From Roseburia sp. (GTDB lineage: Bacteria; Bacillota; Clostridia; Lachnospirales; Lachnospiraceae), in assembly GCA_023662875.1 (NCBI GenBank), contig JAMPIG010000014.1, positions 1-51,614 of the forward strand: DNA of 51,614 nucleotides. Direction: 5' to 3'. The notes below the pieces were generated by a model. The model was not told the DNA's origin. It was given only the letters and a program-made list of their open reading frames with translations, and made no database searches. Shown piece after piece: positions 8,286-15,558 of this stretch (position 1 is the stretch's first letter; each line of letters opens with the position of its first letter). The position numbers and the translations under genes were made by a program.

Positions 8286-9398
8286 ATGAAGGAAAAGGGG
8301 AACGCGATTTTTACGGTCGCGCTTTTGTCCGCGATTGTCCTGATTTTTACGGCGGCGGACCTCGCCGGGGAGGACAGAATTTTTTCGGAGACCGAAAACA
8401 GGGTGCTGGCCTCCCGACCGGAGTTTTCGGCGGAAAGTCTGCGGAAGGGAGATTATGCCGGAGGCTATGAGACCTATATTACCGACCAGTTTGTCGGCCG
8501 GGATAAGTGGATTGCTTTAAAGACCGGCATGGATGTGCTTCTGCAGAAAAAGGAGATCAATGGGGTTTACCTCGGGCAGGACGGATACCTGCTGGAGCAG
8601 CATCTGCCGGAGGATTATCCCGAGGAAGAAGCGGAAAAAAAGCTGACGCTTTTGGAGAGGCTGGCTGAGGACTGGGATGCGGATGTGATGCTTGCGCCTA
8701 CCGCTGACAATATTCTGACGGACAGGCTGCCCGCGTGTGCGCCATATTTTCCTCAGGAGGAGTTTCTGGGCCGGGTGCGGGAGCGCGTTGGGCAGGAGCA
8801 TTATATTGATGTATTTGCCGCGCTTCAGGAGCATAGTGACGAGGAGATTTACTATCGTACCGACCATCATTGGACCAGCCTGGGAGCTTATTACAGTTAC
8901 CTGGCCTGGGCGGATTTTAAAGAACTGAATCCTGGCGGCTATGATCCGGAGGGAATGGAAGAGGTGACGGAGAGCTTCCTTGGCACACTGCATTCCAAAA
9001 TCAATCTATCATGGGAGCCCGACCGTATTTTATATTTTCCGGAGACGGAGGAGCGGCCGGTAAAGGTGACCTATGATTTTCAGAAAGAGACGGATTCCCT
9101 CTACGAGAGAAAGTACCTGGATACCAAAAACAAGTATGGCTTTTTCCTGGACGACAATCACGGATTTGTGGAAATCGAGACGGACAGCGGCTCGGGGAAG
9201 ACGCTTTTTCTGATCAAGGATTCCTATGCGAACTGCCTGATTCCCCTGCTGACGGTGCACTACGATCGGATTTATGTGCTGGATCTGCGCTATTTCCGGG
9301 GGCGGCTCTATCCGCTGCTGGAGCAGTATGCATCGGAGGCGGATGTGTTGGTTCTGTATAATTGTATTCACTTTTTGGAGGACTTTCAGTATATTTGA
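8286..9398 (+). CDS. DHHW-motif protein (AlgX/AlgJ-like SGNH fold)
   Basis: A 370-residue protein with one N-terminal membrane segment (about residues 8-24) and an extracytoplasmic domain carrying the DHHW motif (TDHHWTS, residues 192-198) that defines the family. DHHW proteins are distant relatives of the SGNH-fold acetyltransferases AlgJ/AlgX and are usually encoded next to MBOAT genes, where they are thought to complete acyl transfer onto the glycan outside the cell. The ATG at 8286 follows GGAGG by seven bases; an upstream in-frame ATG at 8241 has no such site. The segment ENRVLASRPEF near residue 38 is also typical. Together with 5915-8054 it forms a glycan acylation set. The HAD gene follows after 13 bases. 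Confidence 0.85.
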   Translation: MKEKGNAIFTVALLSAIVLIFTAADLAGEDRIFSETENRVLASRPEFSAESLRKGDYAGGYETYITDQFVGRDKWIALKTGMDVLLQKKEINGVYLGQDGYLLEQHLPEDYPEEEAEKKLTLLERLAEDWDADVMLAPTADNILTDRLPACAPYFPQEEFLGRVRERVGQEHYIDVFAALQEHSDEEIYYRTDHHWTSLGAYYSYLAWADFKELNPGGYDPEGMEEVTESFLGTLHSKINLSWEPDRILYFPETEERPVKVTYDFQKETDSLYERKYLDTKNKYGFFLDDNHGFVEIETDSGSGKTLFLIKDSYANCLIPLLTVHYDRIYVLDLRYFRGRLYPLLEQYASEADVLVLYNCIHFLEDFQYI

Positions 9399-9411
9399 CG
9401 GGAGGATGAGA

Positions 9412-10071
9412 ATGAACGCGGTAGTGTTTGATATGGACGGAGTGTTGTTTGACACGGAGAGACTCTGCCAGGACAGCTGGGTTACAACGGCGGAGAGGAA
9501 CGGCCTGCCGGATATGGAGATTATTTTTCCGCGCTGTATCGGGCTGAACGCCAATGACAGCAGGAAGATTGTGATGGATGCCTACGGGGCGGATTTCGAT
9601 TATGAAGGCTTCCGGCAGCAGGCCGCGGAATGGTTTTGGGATTACATAAAAAGGAACGGCCTGCCGATCAAGTTGGGCGTCTTTGAGCTGTTGGACTGGC
9701 TACGGGAAAAGGAATGGAAAATCGGCCTGGCGTCTTCCACCCGGCGCTCCTCTGTGATGAACCATCTGGAGCAGGCGGGGATCCGGGATCGCTTTTCCGT
9801 CATAGTGACGGGAGATATGGTCGAGCATTCCAAGCCGAAGCCGGATATTTACCTTCTGGCCTGCAGGGAACTGGGCGCGGAACCCTGCCTGAGCTTTGCG
9901 ATCGAGGACTCTCCCAACGGGATCCGTTCCGCCTTCGCTGCCGGTATGAGCCCGCTGATGGTGCCGGATATGATCGCGCCTGACGAGGAGATGCGGAGGC
10001 TCAGCAAGGGGATCTTTCAGAGCCTGGGGGAGGTGCTGGAGTATTTGAAGGGTATTCATAATAACGGGTAA
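9412..10071 (+). CDS. HAD-IA phosphatase / phosphomutase-like protein
   Basis: A 219-residue cytoplasmic haloacid-dehalogenase-like hydrolase. Motif I is VVFDMDGVLFDTE with nucleophile D7 and acid/base D9; motif II is GLASSTRR, the conserved Lys lies in HSKPKPDIYLLA, and motif IV is AIEDSPNG. A helical cap between motifs I and II places it in subfamily IA, with beta-phosphoglucomutase, phosphoglycolate phosphatase and 2-deoxyglucose-6-phosphatase as relatives. Start choice: ATG 9412 has GGAGG seven bases upstream, while ATG 9406 touches the GGAGG. It sits 13 bases after the DHHW gene, so it is probably in the same unit; supply of a sugar phosphate is possible but not shown. Confidence 0.85.
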   Translation: MNAVVFDMDGVLFDTERLCQDSWVTTAERNGLPDMEIIFPRCIGLNANDSRKIVMDAYGADFDYEGFRQQAAEWFWDYIKRNGLPIKLGVFELLDWLREKEWKIGLASSTRRSSVMNHLEQAGIRDRFSVIVTGDMVEHSKPKPDIYLLACRELGAEPCLSFAIEDSPNGIRSAFAAGMSPLMVPDMIAPDEEMRRLSKGIFQSLGEVLEYLKGIHNNG

Positions 10072-10145
10072 ACAGGGCGTTTGCCGAGTATCCTGCACGG
10101 CAGACGGCCGCGCAGGGGATTTTGAATATACGTGCCAGGTGCAAT

Positions 10146-10174
10146 TTGCTTTTTACGGGACAATATGGTACAAT
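10146..10174 (+). promoter_or_regulatory. First promoter of the pseB upstream array
   Basis: TTGCTT (10146-10151) and TACAAT (10169-10174) are 17 bases apart, with TGG before the -10. It is the first of four TRGTACART motifs in the 487-base gap between the HAD gene and pseB, which holds no credible gene. Confidence 0.5.
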
Positions 10175-10235
10175 AACCTTATTTGGGGCAGGAAACGGCC
10201 GAATGGCCATCCGTACCGTGATTGCAACGCAATCA

Positions 10236-10244
10236 TGGTACAAT
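10236..10244 (+). promoter_or_regulatory. Second extended -10 of the pseB upstream array
   Basis: TGGTACAAT follows a small hairpin (gattgc-aac-gcaatc, 10220-10234) and is followed by GTCCGCAAAGGG. The same GTCCGCAAAGGG follows the last motif of the array at 10522-10530. No good -35 box is present, so activity would rely on the extended -10. A strong imperfect hairpin (ccccggaaaacc with ggtttttcgggg, about 10334-10361) lies before the next motif. Confidence 0.4.
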
Positions 10245-10386
10245 GTCCGCAAAGGGCAGAGTCAAGTGGCTGAAGAAACAGCTGCCGTGCTTGCACGAGC
10301 AGATGATTCTTCGGGCATTTGACGAGCGAAGCGACCCCGGAAAACCAACGGTTTTTCGGGGCTCTGCCCGGGACTTGCAGAAATCA

Positions 10387-10530
10387 TGGTACAATGATTC
10401 TGCATTCGCAGAATTCAAGTCAGCTACGCTGCCTTGACGCCGCTTCCGCGGCGCATTGAACCTGGCAATCCATGGCTTGAAAATCAAATGTCCCTTCGGG
10501 ACGCTTGATTTTCGGCGCTCATAGTACAGT
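10387..10530 (+). repeat. Promoter-hairpin repeat module A
   Basis: A 144-base module bounded by TGGTACAAT (10387-10395) and TAGTACAGT (10522-10530). Inside are three hairpins: ATTCTGC/GCAGAAT (10397-10414), CGCCGC/GCGGCG (10438-10453), and GAAAATCAA (10479-10487) with TTGATTTTC (10505-10513) around a CCCTTCGGG tip. The whole module aligns with the minus-strand module at 19977-20122. It is directly upstream of pseB, so the terminal -10 could drive pseB with a leader of roughly 20 bases. Confidence 0.7.
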
Positions 10531-10558
10531 GTCCGCAAAGGGAAAGAGAGGAAAAGGA

Positions 10559-11554
10559 ATGTTAAATAATAAAGTTATTCTGGTGACTGGCGGGACGGGA
10601 AGCTTCGGAAAAGCATTTACCAGATATGTGTTGGAGCATTACGAGCCGAAAAAGATCATTATTTATTCCCGGGATGAATTCAAGCAGTTTCTCATGCAGA
10701 ACGAGTTCAGGGAGCACCAGAGCAAGCTCCGTTTTTTTATCGGCGATGTCAGGGACAAGGAGCGGTTAAAAAGGGCGCTGGAGGGTGTGGATTATGTGAT
10801 TCACGCGGCGGCGCTGAAGCAAGTACCGGCCTGCGAATATAATCCGGCTGAAGCCATTAAGACGAATATTCACGGCGCGCAGAATGTGATCGACGCCGCG
10901 CTGGACGTCGGCGTAAAAAAGGTGGTTGCGCTGTCTACGGATAAGGCGGTCAATCCCGTCAATCTTTACGGCGGGACAAAGCTGGTGTCGGACAAGCTTT
11001 TTATAGCGGCAAACGCTTATTCGGGGAGCAAGGATATCTGTTTTTCCATTGTTCGGTACGGGAATGTAGCGGGAAGCCGCGGCTCCGTTATCCCCTTCTT
11101 TCATAAGATGATTCAGAACGGTGAGACGGAGCTTCCGATTACGGATTTCAGGATGACAAGATTCTGGATCAGCCTGCGACAGGGGGTAGAGCTGGTAATC
11201 AAGGCGCTGGAGGAGGCGAAGGGCGGCGAGACCTTTATTTCCAAGATTCCTTCTTTTAAGATCACGGATCTTGCGGAGGCAATGCTTCCCGGCTGCGGAG
11301 TGCGGGAGGTCGGAATCCGTGAGGGGGAAAAGCTTCATGAGATTATGGTTACCGTTGAGGATTCCCTCAATACCTACGAATACGATAAGCACTATATCGT
11401 GTACCCGCAGATGGTCTGGAGCGAAAGCCGACGGGCTGTCCCGACAGGCAAAAAGGTGCCGGAAGGGTTTTCTTACAGCTCCGGCAATAATACGGTCTGG
11501 CTCAGCGTGGAGGAGATACGCGAGCGCCTGAGGGAGGTTGAACTGGAAAAGTAG
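10559..11554 (+). CDS. pseB: UDP-GlcNAc 4,6-dehydratase (inverting), PseB-type
   Basis: A 331-residue extended SDR enzyme. The nucleotide-binding loop is GGTGSFG (residues 11-17), followed by YSRDEFKQ, IGDVRDKERL, HAAALKQVPACEYNP, and the catalytic segment LSTDKAVNPVNLYGGTK with the Y-x-x-x-K pair. This pattern is characteristic of PseB/FlaA1, which converts UDP-GlcNAc to UDP-2-acetamido-2,6-dideoxy-L-arabino-hexos-4-ulose, the first step of pseudaminic acid synthesis. The length matches PseB. The ATG at 10559 follows AGGAAAAGG. The gene is a single unit, with a repeat-borne promoter array before it and a terminator hairpin at 11662-11713. pseC is 4 kb further on, which is unusual since pseB and pseC are normally adjacent. 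Confidence 0.9.
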   Translation: MLNNKVILVTGGTGSFGKAFTRYVLEHYEPKKIIIYSRDEFKQFLMQNEFREHQSKLRFFIGDVRDKERLKRALEGVDYVIHAAALKQVPACEYNPAEAIKTNIHGAQNVIDAALDVGVKKVVALSTDKAVNPVNLYGGTKLVSDKLFIAANAYSGSKDICFSIVRYGNVAGSRGSVIPFFHKMIQNGETELPITDFRMTRFWISLRQGVELVIKALEEAKGGETFISKIPSFKITDLAEAMLPGCGVREVGIREGEKLHEIMVTVEDSLNTYEYDKHYIVYPQMVWSESRRAVPTGKKVPEGFSYSSGNNTVWLSVEEIRERLREVELEK

Positions 11555-11661
11555 GGTGCAGCGGCCTTTTGGATGGAGCTCAGTGTTTTGCGGAAAAGTA
11601 TGTGCGGAAAGCCGCGGGATGCTTTTGGCTGTGGGCTTGAGAGTCAAAAGCGCTATGAAGA

Positions 11662-11713
11662 AGGGGTATTGCCCGATCATCTGTTTTGATGATTTCGCAA
11701 TACCCCTGTTTTA
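11662..11713 (+). terminator. Terminator downstream of pseB
   Basis: An 11-bp perfect stem (aggggtattgc 11662-11672, gcaatacccct 11697-11707) has a further inner ATCAT/GATGAT pairing and is followed by gttttat. It closes the pseB transcript. It may also act weakly on the converging BlaI operon, since the opposite side reads cttcttc. The 11555-11914 gap otherwise shows nothing convincing. Confidence 0.6.
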
Positions 11714-11914
11714 TAAGGATTTACATTGGAAGGCACAATTTCAAAAGAATGTCAGAGTACTAACAATAGGTCGCATTCGGAGGCATACATTAATCCGCCG
11801 GATAGATGGCATAACAATAGAATTTACGCTTTTCTGTGCATGTATGCAATTTCAACAGCAGAATGAAAAGAGGGAATGAAAGGTTTGTTTCATGTCGTTT
11901 GCTATAAACCAGTA

Positions 11915-12175
11915 TTAGGGTTTCTCAGACAAATCACAAACGAAAATCCAGTCCCCGATCCAGTTGCAGGTAGAGAAATTATACAATCGTTTGTACATTT
12001 TGTTGTCAATAATTGTAAAGCGATAGTGAATTATATCCATCATGGGTTCAGCAACAGTGTCAGGGGCGGTAGCAGCCTGAACAGGCAAACTGGAAGCCGG
12101 ACAGAGGAACGCGGAAAGTGAAAAACAAATAGCGCCTAAAAGAAAAATTAAGCGGGAACATTTCTTTTTAATCAT
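11915..12175 (-). CDS. Small secreted protein of the BlaI-M56 unit
   Basis: An 86-residue protein with a clear signal peptide: a KKK start, a hydrophobic stretch LIFLLGAICFSLSAFLC, and likely cleavage after VQA. The mature part is about 50 residues with the pattern HYRFTIIDNKMYKRLYN then WIGDWI, a short beta-rich motif seen in small exported Clostridia proteins. It has no catalytic residues I can identify. It begins 27 bases after the M56 peptidase gene and has GGAG upstream, so it is the third gene of the BlaI-M56 operon. It could be the exported partner or ligand of the M56 sensor, which is inference from position. It is too small for a firm family call. Confidence 0.6.
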   Translation of the reverse strand: MIKKKCSRLIFLLGAICFSLSAFLCPASSLPVQAATAPDTVAEPMMDIIHYRFTIIDNKMYKRLYNFSTCNWIGDWIFVCDLSEKP

Positions 12176-12202
12176 AATGTCATTTCTCCTTCGTTCAGTT
12201 GA

Positions 12203-13342
12203 TTATTTTGATTCAATAACTGTAATGTCATAATAGTATTCTATTGAGTCAACATGCTCTATTAACCAGCCGTCCCAATAAATGTCATACGTTCCATCAT
12301 CCAACAGAATAGCATACATCTCATCAGGGGTGACCTCTGTAGTTTTCAATTCATCCTGCTCCGCCACATAATATGCCTCAAACGTAAAGCAATAGGAACC
12401 GATAAACAACCCCAATACCAAAAGCAACAGCGACAAAAAGACCGGAAGAAAAGCCTTCTTGTAGTAAAAGATCATCTCCGCACGCCTCCTCAGATCGGCA
12501 ATGCTGCCGGTTGCCCTCGGCGCGGTGAGATAGGTCGGAGACGTTGGCTTTCCTGATGCGGACATTAGCTGTTCGCCGATCGTTTCAAGAACTTTGTAAT
12601 AAGCCGTCTGAACCTCCTGGTCTCCACCAGTCACCGCTTCGTCTACCCTTATTTCCTGCAGGAGATCCAGCTGTTTGGCCAGGATCCTGCAGAGAGGATT
12701 CCACCAGTAGATCGCAGAGAGAAGATTCATGCCCAGTTTGATCAGGAAATCGTGGTGTCGATAGTGAATGAACTCATGATACAGGGTATAATATAACTCC
12801 TCCTCTGACAGCTCCAGTTCCGCAGGAATCATGATACAGGGATGGATGGCTCCGCTTTGTCTGGCCGTATCCAGATTGGGAAGTCGGCATATCCTGAAAG
12901 TATTTTTGCGACCGTCGCATATGCGCGTCATGATTGAAGCATAAGGTTCCTTCTCTGTAACATTATCGCCGTATCGATTAATGAACCGAATGAGGAAAAT
13001 ATAGGACAGTATCATTCGGGTCACGCTATAAAGGATACCGCCATACCAGATGCATTCCAGTAAGAACCAGATGGAAATATTAAACTTCCCTATTGAGAAG
13101 AAGGTATGACGTATGCTTGAGACAGCTAAAGAAAGCGCTTTCGGCATCACGATGTTTCTGACGAAGGATACCTCAATCGGGCAGAGAAATCGTATCAGGG
13201 TCAGGACGATCAGAACCGCTAACAACTTATACCCGATTGAGAGAAATATCTTCCGGCTTCGAAGGCATATCGCAGTAATAACGATCAAAGCGGTGCTCGT
13301 TATGACAGTCATAAGGACGGTAGAAAACGAGTAGTGAATCAT
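12203..13342 (-). CDS. M56 (BlaR1/MecR1-like) membrane metallopeptidase, short form
   Basis: A 379-residue integral membrane protein with helices near residues 8-26, 37-52, 91-120 and about 303-325. The zinc motif HEFIH is at residues 189-193, preceded by LSEEELYYTLY, and the third-ligand region is QEIRVDEAV. This is the cytoplasmic protease domain of BlaR1/MecR1, which on sensing a signal cleaves the BlaI/MecI repressor. Canonical BlaR1 has about 250 further residues forming a beta-lactam-binding domain. Here only about 55 extracellular residues follow the last helix, so it cannot be a classical beta-lactam sensor. It starts 15 bases after the blaI-like gene and precedes the small secreted protein. 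Confidence 0.88.
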   Translation of the reverse strand: MIHYSFSTVLMTVITSTALIVITAICLRSRKIFLSIGYKLLAVLIVLTLIRFLCPIEVSFVRNIVMPKALSLAVSSIRHTFFSIGKFNISIWFLLECIWYGGILYSVTRMILSYIFLIRFINRYGDNVTEKEPYASIMTRICDGRKNTFRICRLPNLDTARQSGAIHPCIMIPAELELSEEELYYTLYHEFIHYRHHDFLIKLGMNLLSAIYWWNPLCRILAKQLDLLQEIRVDEAVTGGDQEVQTAYYKVLETIGEQLMSASGKPTSPTYLTAPRATGSIADLRRRAEMIFYYKKAFLPVFLSLLLLVLGLFIGSYCFTFEAYYVAEQDELKTTEVTPDEMYAILLDDGTYDIYWDGWLIEHVDSIEYYYDITVIESK

Positions 13343-13357
13343 AACGACCTCTTTGGT

Positions 13358-13750
13358 TTACATTTTTTTTTCAAAATCCGAGATGATATTTTTAAGCTTA
13401 TCAAGCTCGTTTTTCATTTTTTCCGGCGACTGATCTACATGAAGTATAGCAGCGCAGATATCGGATTTTGAGACAACGTTTTTAAAGTTCTTGTAATCGG
13501 TAGCAAAGTTATTCAGAATAACCTCTCTGGAAGCTTCGGTAGGACGATAGGTTCTGCTGAGCACCTTTCCGCTGTGCGTAACGCCGCAAACCTCGACAAG
13601 CTCGTCCTGCAGAAGCTTTCTCAGTACGGCGATTACTGTGCTTTGGGTCAGTCCCCTCATTTCGTTGACGATATCGGTAGAAGTCATAGCTTCCTCGGAC
13701 CTCCACAATATGTTTAGTACGTCAAGTTCTCTTGGATTTAATTGCGCCAT
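13358..13750 (-). CDS. BlaI/MecI/CopY-family transcriptional repressor
   Basis: A 130-residue winged-helix repressor. The N-terminal 75 residues carry LNPRELDVLNILWRSEEAMT and the recognition-helix region GLTQSTVIAVLRKL typical of BlaI/MecI (Penicillinase_R family); the C-terminal part is a helical dimerisation region. The ATG at 13748-13750 follows AAGGAGGT by eight bases, so the longer frame beginning at 13804 is rejected. A strong promoter lies just upstream. It is the first gene of a three-gene unit (repressor, M56 protease, small secreted protein), so autoregulation relieved by M56 cleavage is expected from the family. Targets beyond its own operon are unknown. Confidence 0.9.
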   Translation of the reverse strand: MAQLNPRELDVLNILWRSEEAMTSTDIVNEMRGLTQSTVIAVLRKLLQDELVEVCGVTHSGKVLSRTYRPTEASREVILNNFATDYKNFKNVVSKSDICAAILHVDQSPEKMKNELDKLKNIISDFEKKM

Positions 13751-13775
13751 GAATGTAACCTCCTTATATGAAAAG

Positions 13776-13804
13776 ATTATATTCGGAACGAGGCCGCAAG
13801 TCAA
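13776..13804 (-). promoter_or_regulatory. Promoter of the BlaI-M56 operon
   Basis: On the minus strand TTGACT (13799-13804) and TATAAT (13776-13781) are 17 bases apart, a near-consensus housekeeping promoter. Transcription would begin near 13769, about 20 bases before the BlaI ATG. Confidence 0.72.
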
Positions 13805-13841
13805 TAGAATTCAATGATGAAACGCATATTTTTCGTGTTTT

Positions 13842-13877
13842 TTGGCAAATGCAGACAAAAAAATGTAGAATTTTACA
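13842..13877 (+). promoter_or_regulatory. Possible divergent promoter overlapping a BlaI-like dyad
   Basis: TTGGCA (13842-13847) and TAGAAT (13866-13871) are 18 bases apart on the plus strand, and the -10 is part of an imperfect dyad TGTAGAATTTTACA (13864-13877). BlaI/MecI operators are TACA/TGTA dyads, so this could be a site where the repressor controls divergent transcription towards the Rpn gene at 14120. The dyad is imperfect and about 90 bases from the operon promoter, so this is tentative. Nothing else is evident in 13878-14119. Confidence 0.3.
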
Positions 13878-14119
13878 ATTAGGTATTGCCAGTTAAATTA
13901 AAATATGATACGCTGATTTCAGCAAGATACAACTCTGAAAGCAGGACATTCTTTTTGCCGTCTCGATAGAGCGGTGTGACTAAACATCTGATATTCTGAT
14001 ATCGAACATCCCTGCTTTATACCACAAAAATATAAGGGCAGGGAAAGGTATGGCGGCGCGGGGGCGGCTTGTGCTTTGGCGGCGCTGTATAATTTTAAGT
14101 CTCTGCGGGAAGGCGGAGA

Positions 14120-15133
14120 ATGGGAAGACCGAATAATGCGCTGAGCGTTTATATGAATCAATCTGACAGGATAGGCTCTGTGCTGGAATATTATATGGAA
14201 GAGAAGCTGCCGGAGGACTGGAGCTGCGAGGAAATCAGAGGACAGTATTCGGTCTGGGAGAGCGGGCAATCCGCGGAAGGTGCGCGTTCGGACTGCGACG
14301 GCAGATATCCTGATCAAAACGGCGGCGGTCGGTTATCCTTCCGGCAGCGGGATTACCTGGGCAAGGCCCATGCTTGGGGGACGGATTTCCTGCTGGGAAT
14401 TGAGAACCAACAGAAAATTAACCTGATTTTTCCCTGGAGACTTATGGAACTGGATTATTTGACTTACCGGCAGAAGATCGAGGAGAATCAGGCGGAAAAT
14501 GAACGGAGAAAGGTACGCTATGACAGGGACGATGATTTCCTTTACCGTTATCGCAAAGAGGATCGTGTGGAGCTCGTCTTAAACCTGGTGCTGTATTGGG
14601 GGAAAGAGAAATGGGAGACTCCGTTGACCTTGCGCGAGATGGCGGGGGATGTTTCAAAGCTGCCGGACAAATTGCTGCGGTTGGCCGGAGATTATAAAAC
14701 CAATGTGATTCATATGCGGAAGATCCCGGAGGATGCGATTAACAGGATGGACTCCGATTTAAAGTATGTGCTGGGGATGATGAAGCACGCGGACTCGCCT
14801 GAGGCCTGCAGTAGGTACATTCAGGAAAACAGGGATTATTTCAGTAGAATTCCGAGGAGCGCCTTCGACGTGATTGACGCATGTGTAAATGTCAGGGGAA
14901 TCAGGAAGGAATTGCAGTTTACGGCTAATCAGGAGACAAGGGAGGAGGAAGCGGATATGTGTAAGGCGCTGGTTGGAATTGAGAGGAATGCGGAACGAAG
15001 GGGGAAGCAGGAAGGAATACAGCAGGTCTGTGCGCTGATGAAGCGATTGCTGGCAGAGGGGCGGCAAGAAGAAATAATGAAGGCGGCGGAAGACGACACA
15101 TACCTGCAGAAGCTGCTGCTTGAATGCAACTGA
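14120..15133 (+). CDS. Rpn-family PD-(D/E)XK nuclease / putative transposase
   Basis: A 337-residue cytoplasmic protein. The segment AWGTDFLLGIENQQKINLIF (near residues 88-108) has the xExQ core motif of the Rpn / PDDEXK_2 family, followed by PWRLMELDYLTYRQKI, which commonly follows the nuclease core. The central part (RVELVLNLVLYWGKEKWETP) is the usual second half of this fold, and the C-terminal 90 residues are charged and helical, ending in repeated glutamine-rich helices typical of the family. A weak GGAG-type site precedes ATG 14120. It is unrelated in role to the glycan genes around it and separates the BlaI unit from pseC. It looks intact. A second family member is at the left edge. 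Confidence 0.75.
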   Translation: MGRPNNALSVYMNQSDRIGSVLEYYMEEKLPEDWSCEEIRGQYSVWESGQSAEGARSDCDGRYPDQNGGGRLSFRQRDYLGKAHAWGTDFLLGIENQQKINLIFPWRLMELDYLTYRQKIEENQAENERRKVRYDRDDDFLYRYRKEDRVELVLNLVLYWGKEKWETPLTLREMAGDVSKLPDKLLRLAGDYKTNVIHMRKIPEDAINRMDSDLKYVLGMMKHADSPEACSRYIQENRDYFSRIPRSAFDVIDACVNVRGIRKELQFTANQETREEEADMCKALVGIERNAERRGKQEGIQQVCALMKRLLAEGRQEEIMKAAEDDTYLQKLLLECN

Positions 15134-15190
15134 TCTTAGAACAATAGCAAAGAATAAAAAAATACACCATTAAAATATTATAAAAAACTG

Positions 15191-15219
15191 TTGCAAAATA
15201 ATTTTGAATGTGTTATAGT
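15191..15219 (+). promoter_or_regulatory. Promoter of the pseC operon
   Basis: TTGCAA (15191-15196) and TATAGT (15214-15219) are 17 bases apart in an AT-rich stretch. The predicted start near 15226 is only a few bases before a 21-bp imperfect stem and about 333 bases before the pseC ATG. Confidence 0.62.
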
Positions 15220-15228
15220 ATCTATCAA

Positions 15229-15351
15229 GAAGAGCCGCATTCAGGACAGAGAGAAGAAACACCTTTTACAAAAGATAAAGCTGTCCCTAATGTGGTTCTT
15301 CGTAGTTTTATTCATGACAATAGAATCCTCGCGAAGCGTGAATTCTATTGT
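15229..15351 (+). ncRNA. Structured 5' leader of the pseC mRNA
   Basis: Two hairpins open the predicted transcript. The first pairs 15229-15249 with 15281-15301 over 21 positions (17 Watson-Crick, with G-U wobble at two others) around a 31-base loop. The second pairs ACAATAGAAT (15317-15326) with ATTCTATTGT (15342-15351). Neither is followed by a good T-run, so this is more likely a leader element or a processed small RNA than a plain terminator. It matches no riboswitch class I can recognise. The rest of the leader (15352-15545) shows no gene. Confidence 0.45.
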
Positions 15352-15558
15352 TTGTGGATAAGCTGCTTACGGGCGTTTCCCTTTCTTTCTGTTCATCTTG
15401 CTATTCCTGCCGTATTCCGGGCAATTTTATCTTGTTGAAAGAGCCGAGAAGAAATCGAAAATCTGTCAGGATCAAAGGATTTTCTTGTAACTGTCCGCAT
15501 TTCCTGTTAAACTGTATTATTAAGAAGCAGAAGCAGTCATGATACAGGAGGTATTAAT

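Noticed and set aside
11538-12121. Two short plus-strand frames between pseB and the BlaI unit
   Set aside because: They cross the pseB terminator and run antisense to the small secreted protein; neither has a signal, domain or good ribosome site.
14120-15133. The Rpn gene considered as part of an active insertion sequence
   Set aside because: No terminal inverted repeats or target duplication are visible around it; the family is nuclease-like and usually not a mobile unit by itself.
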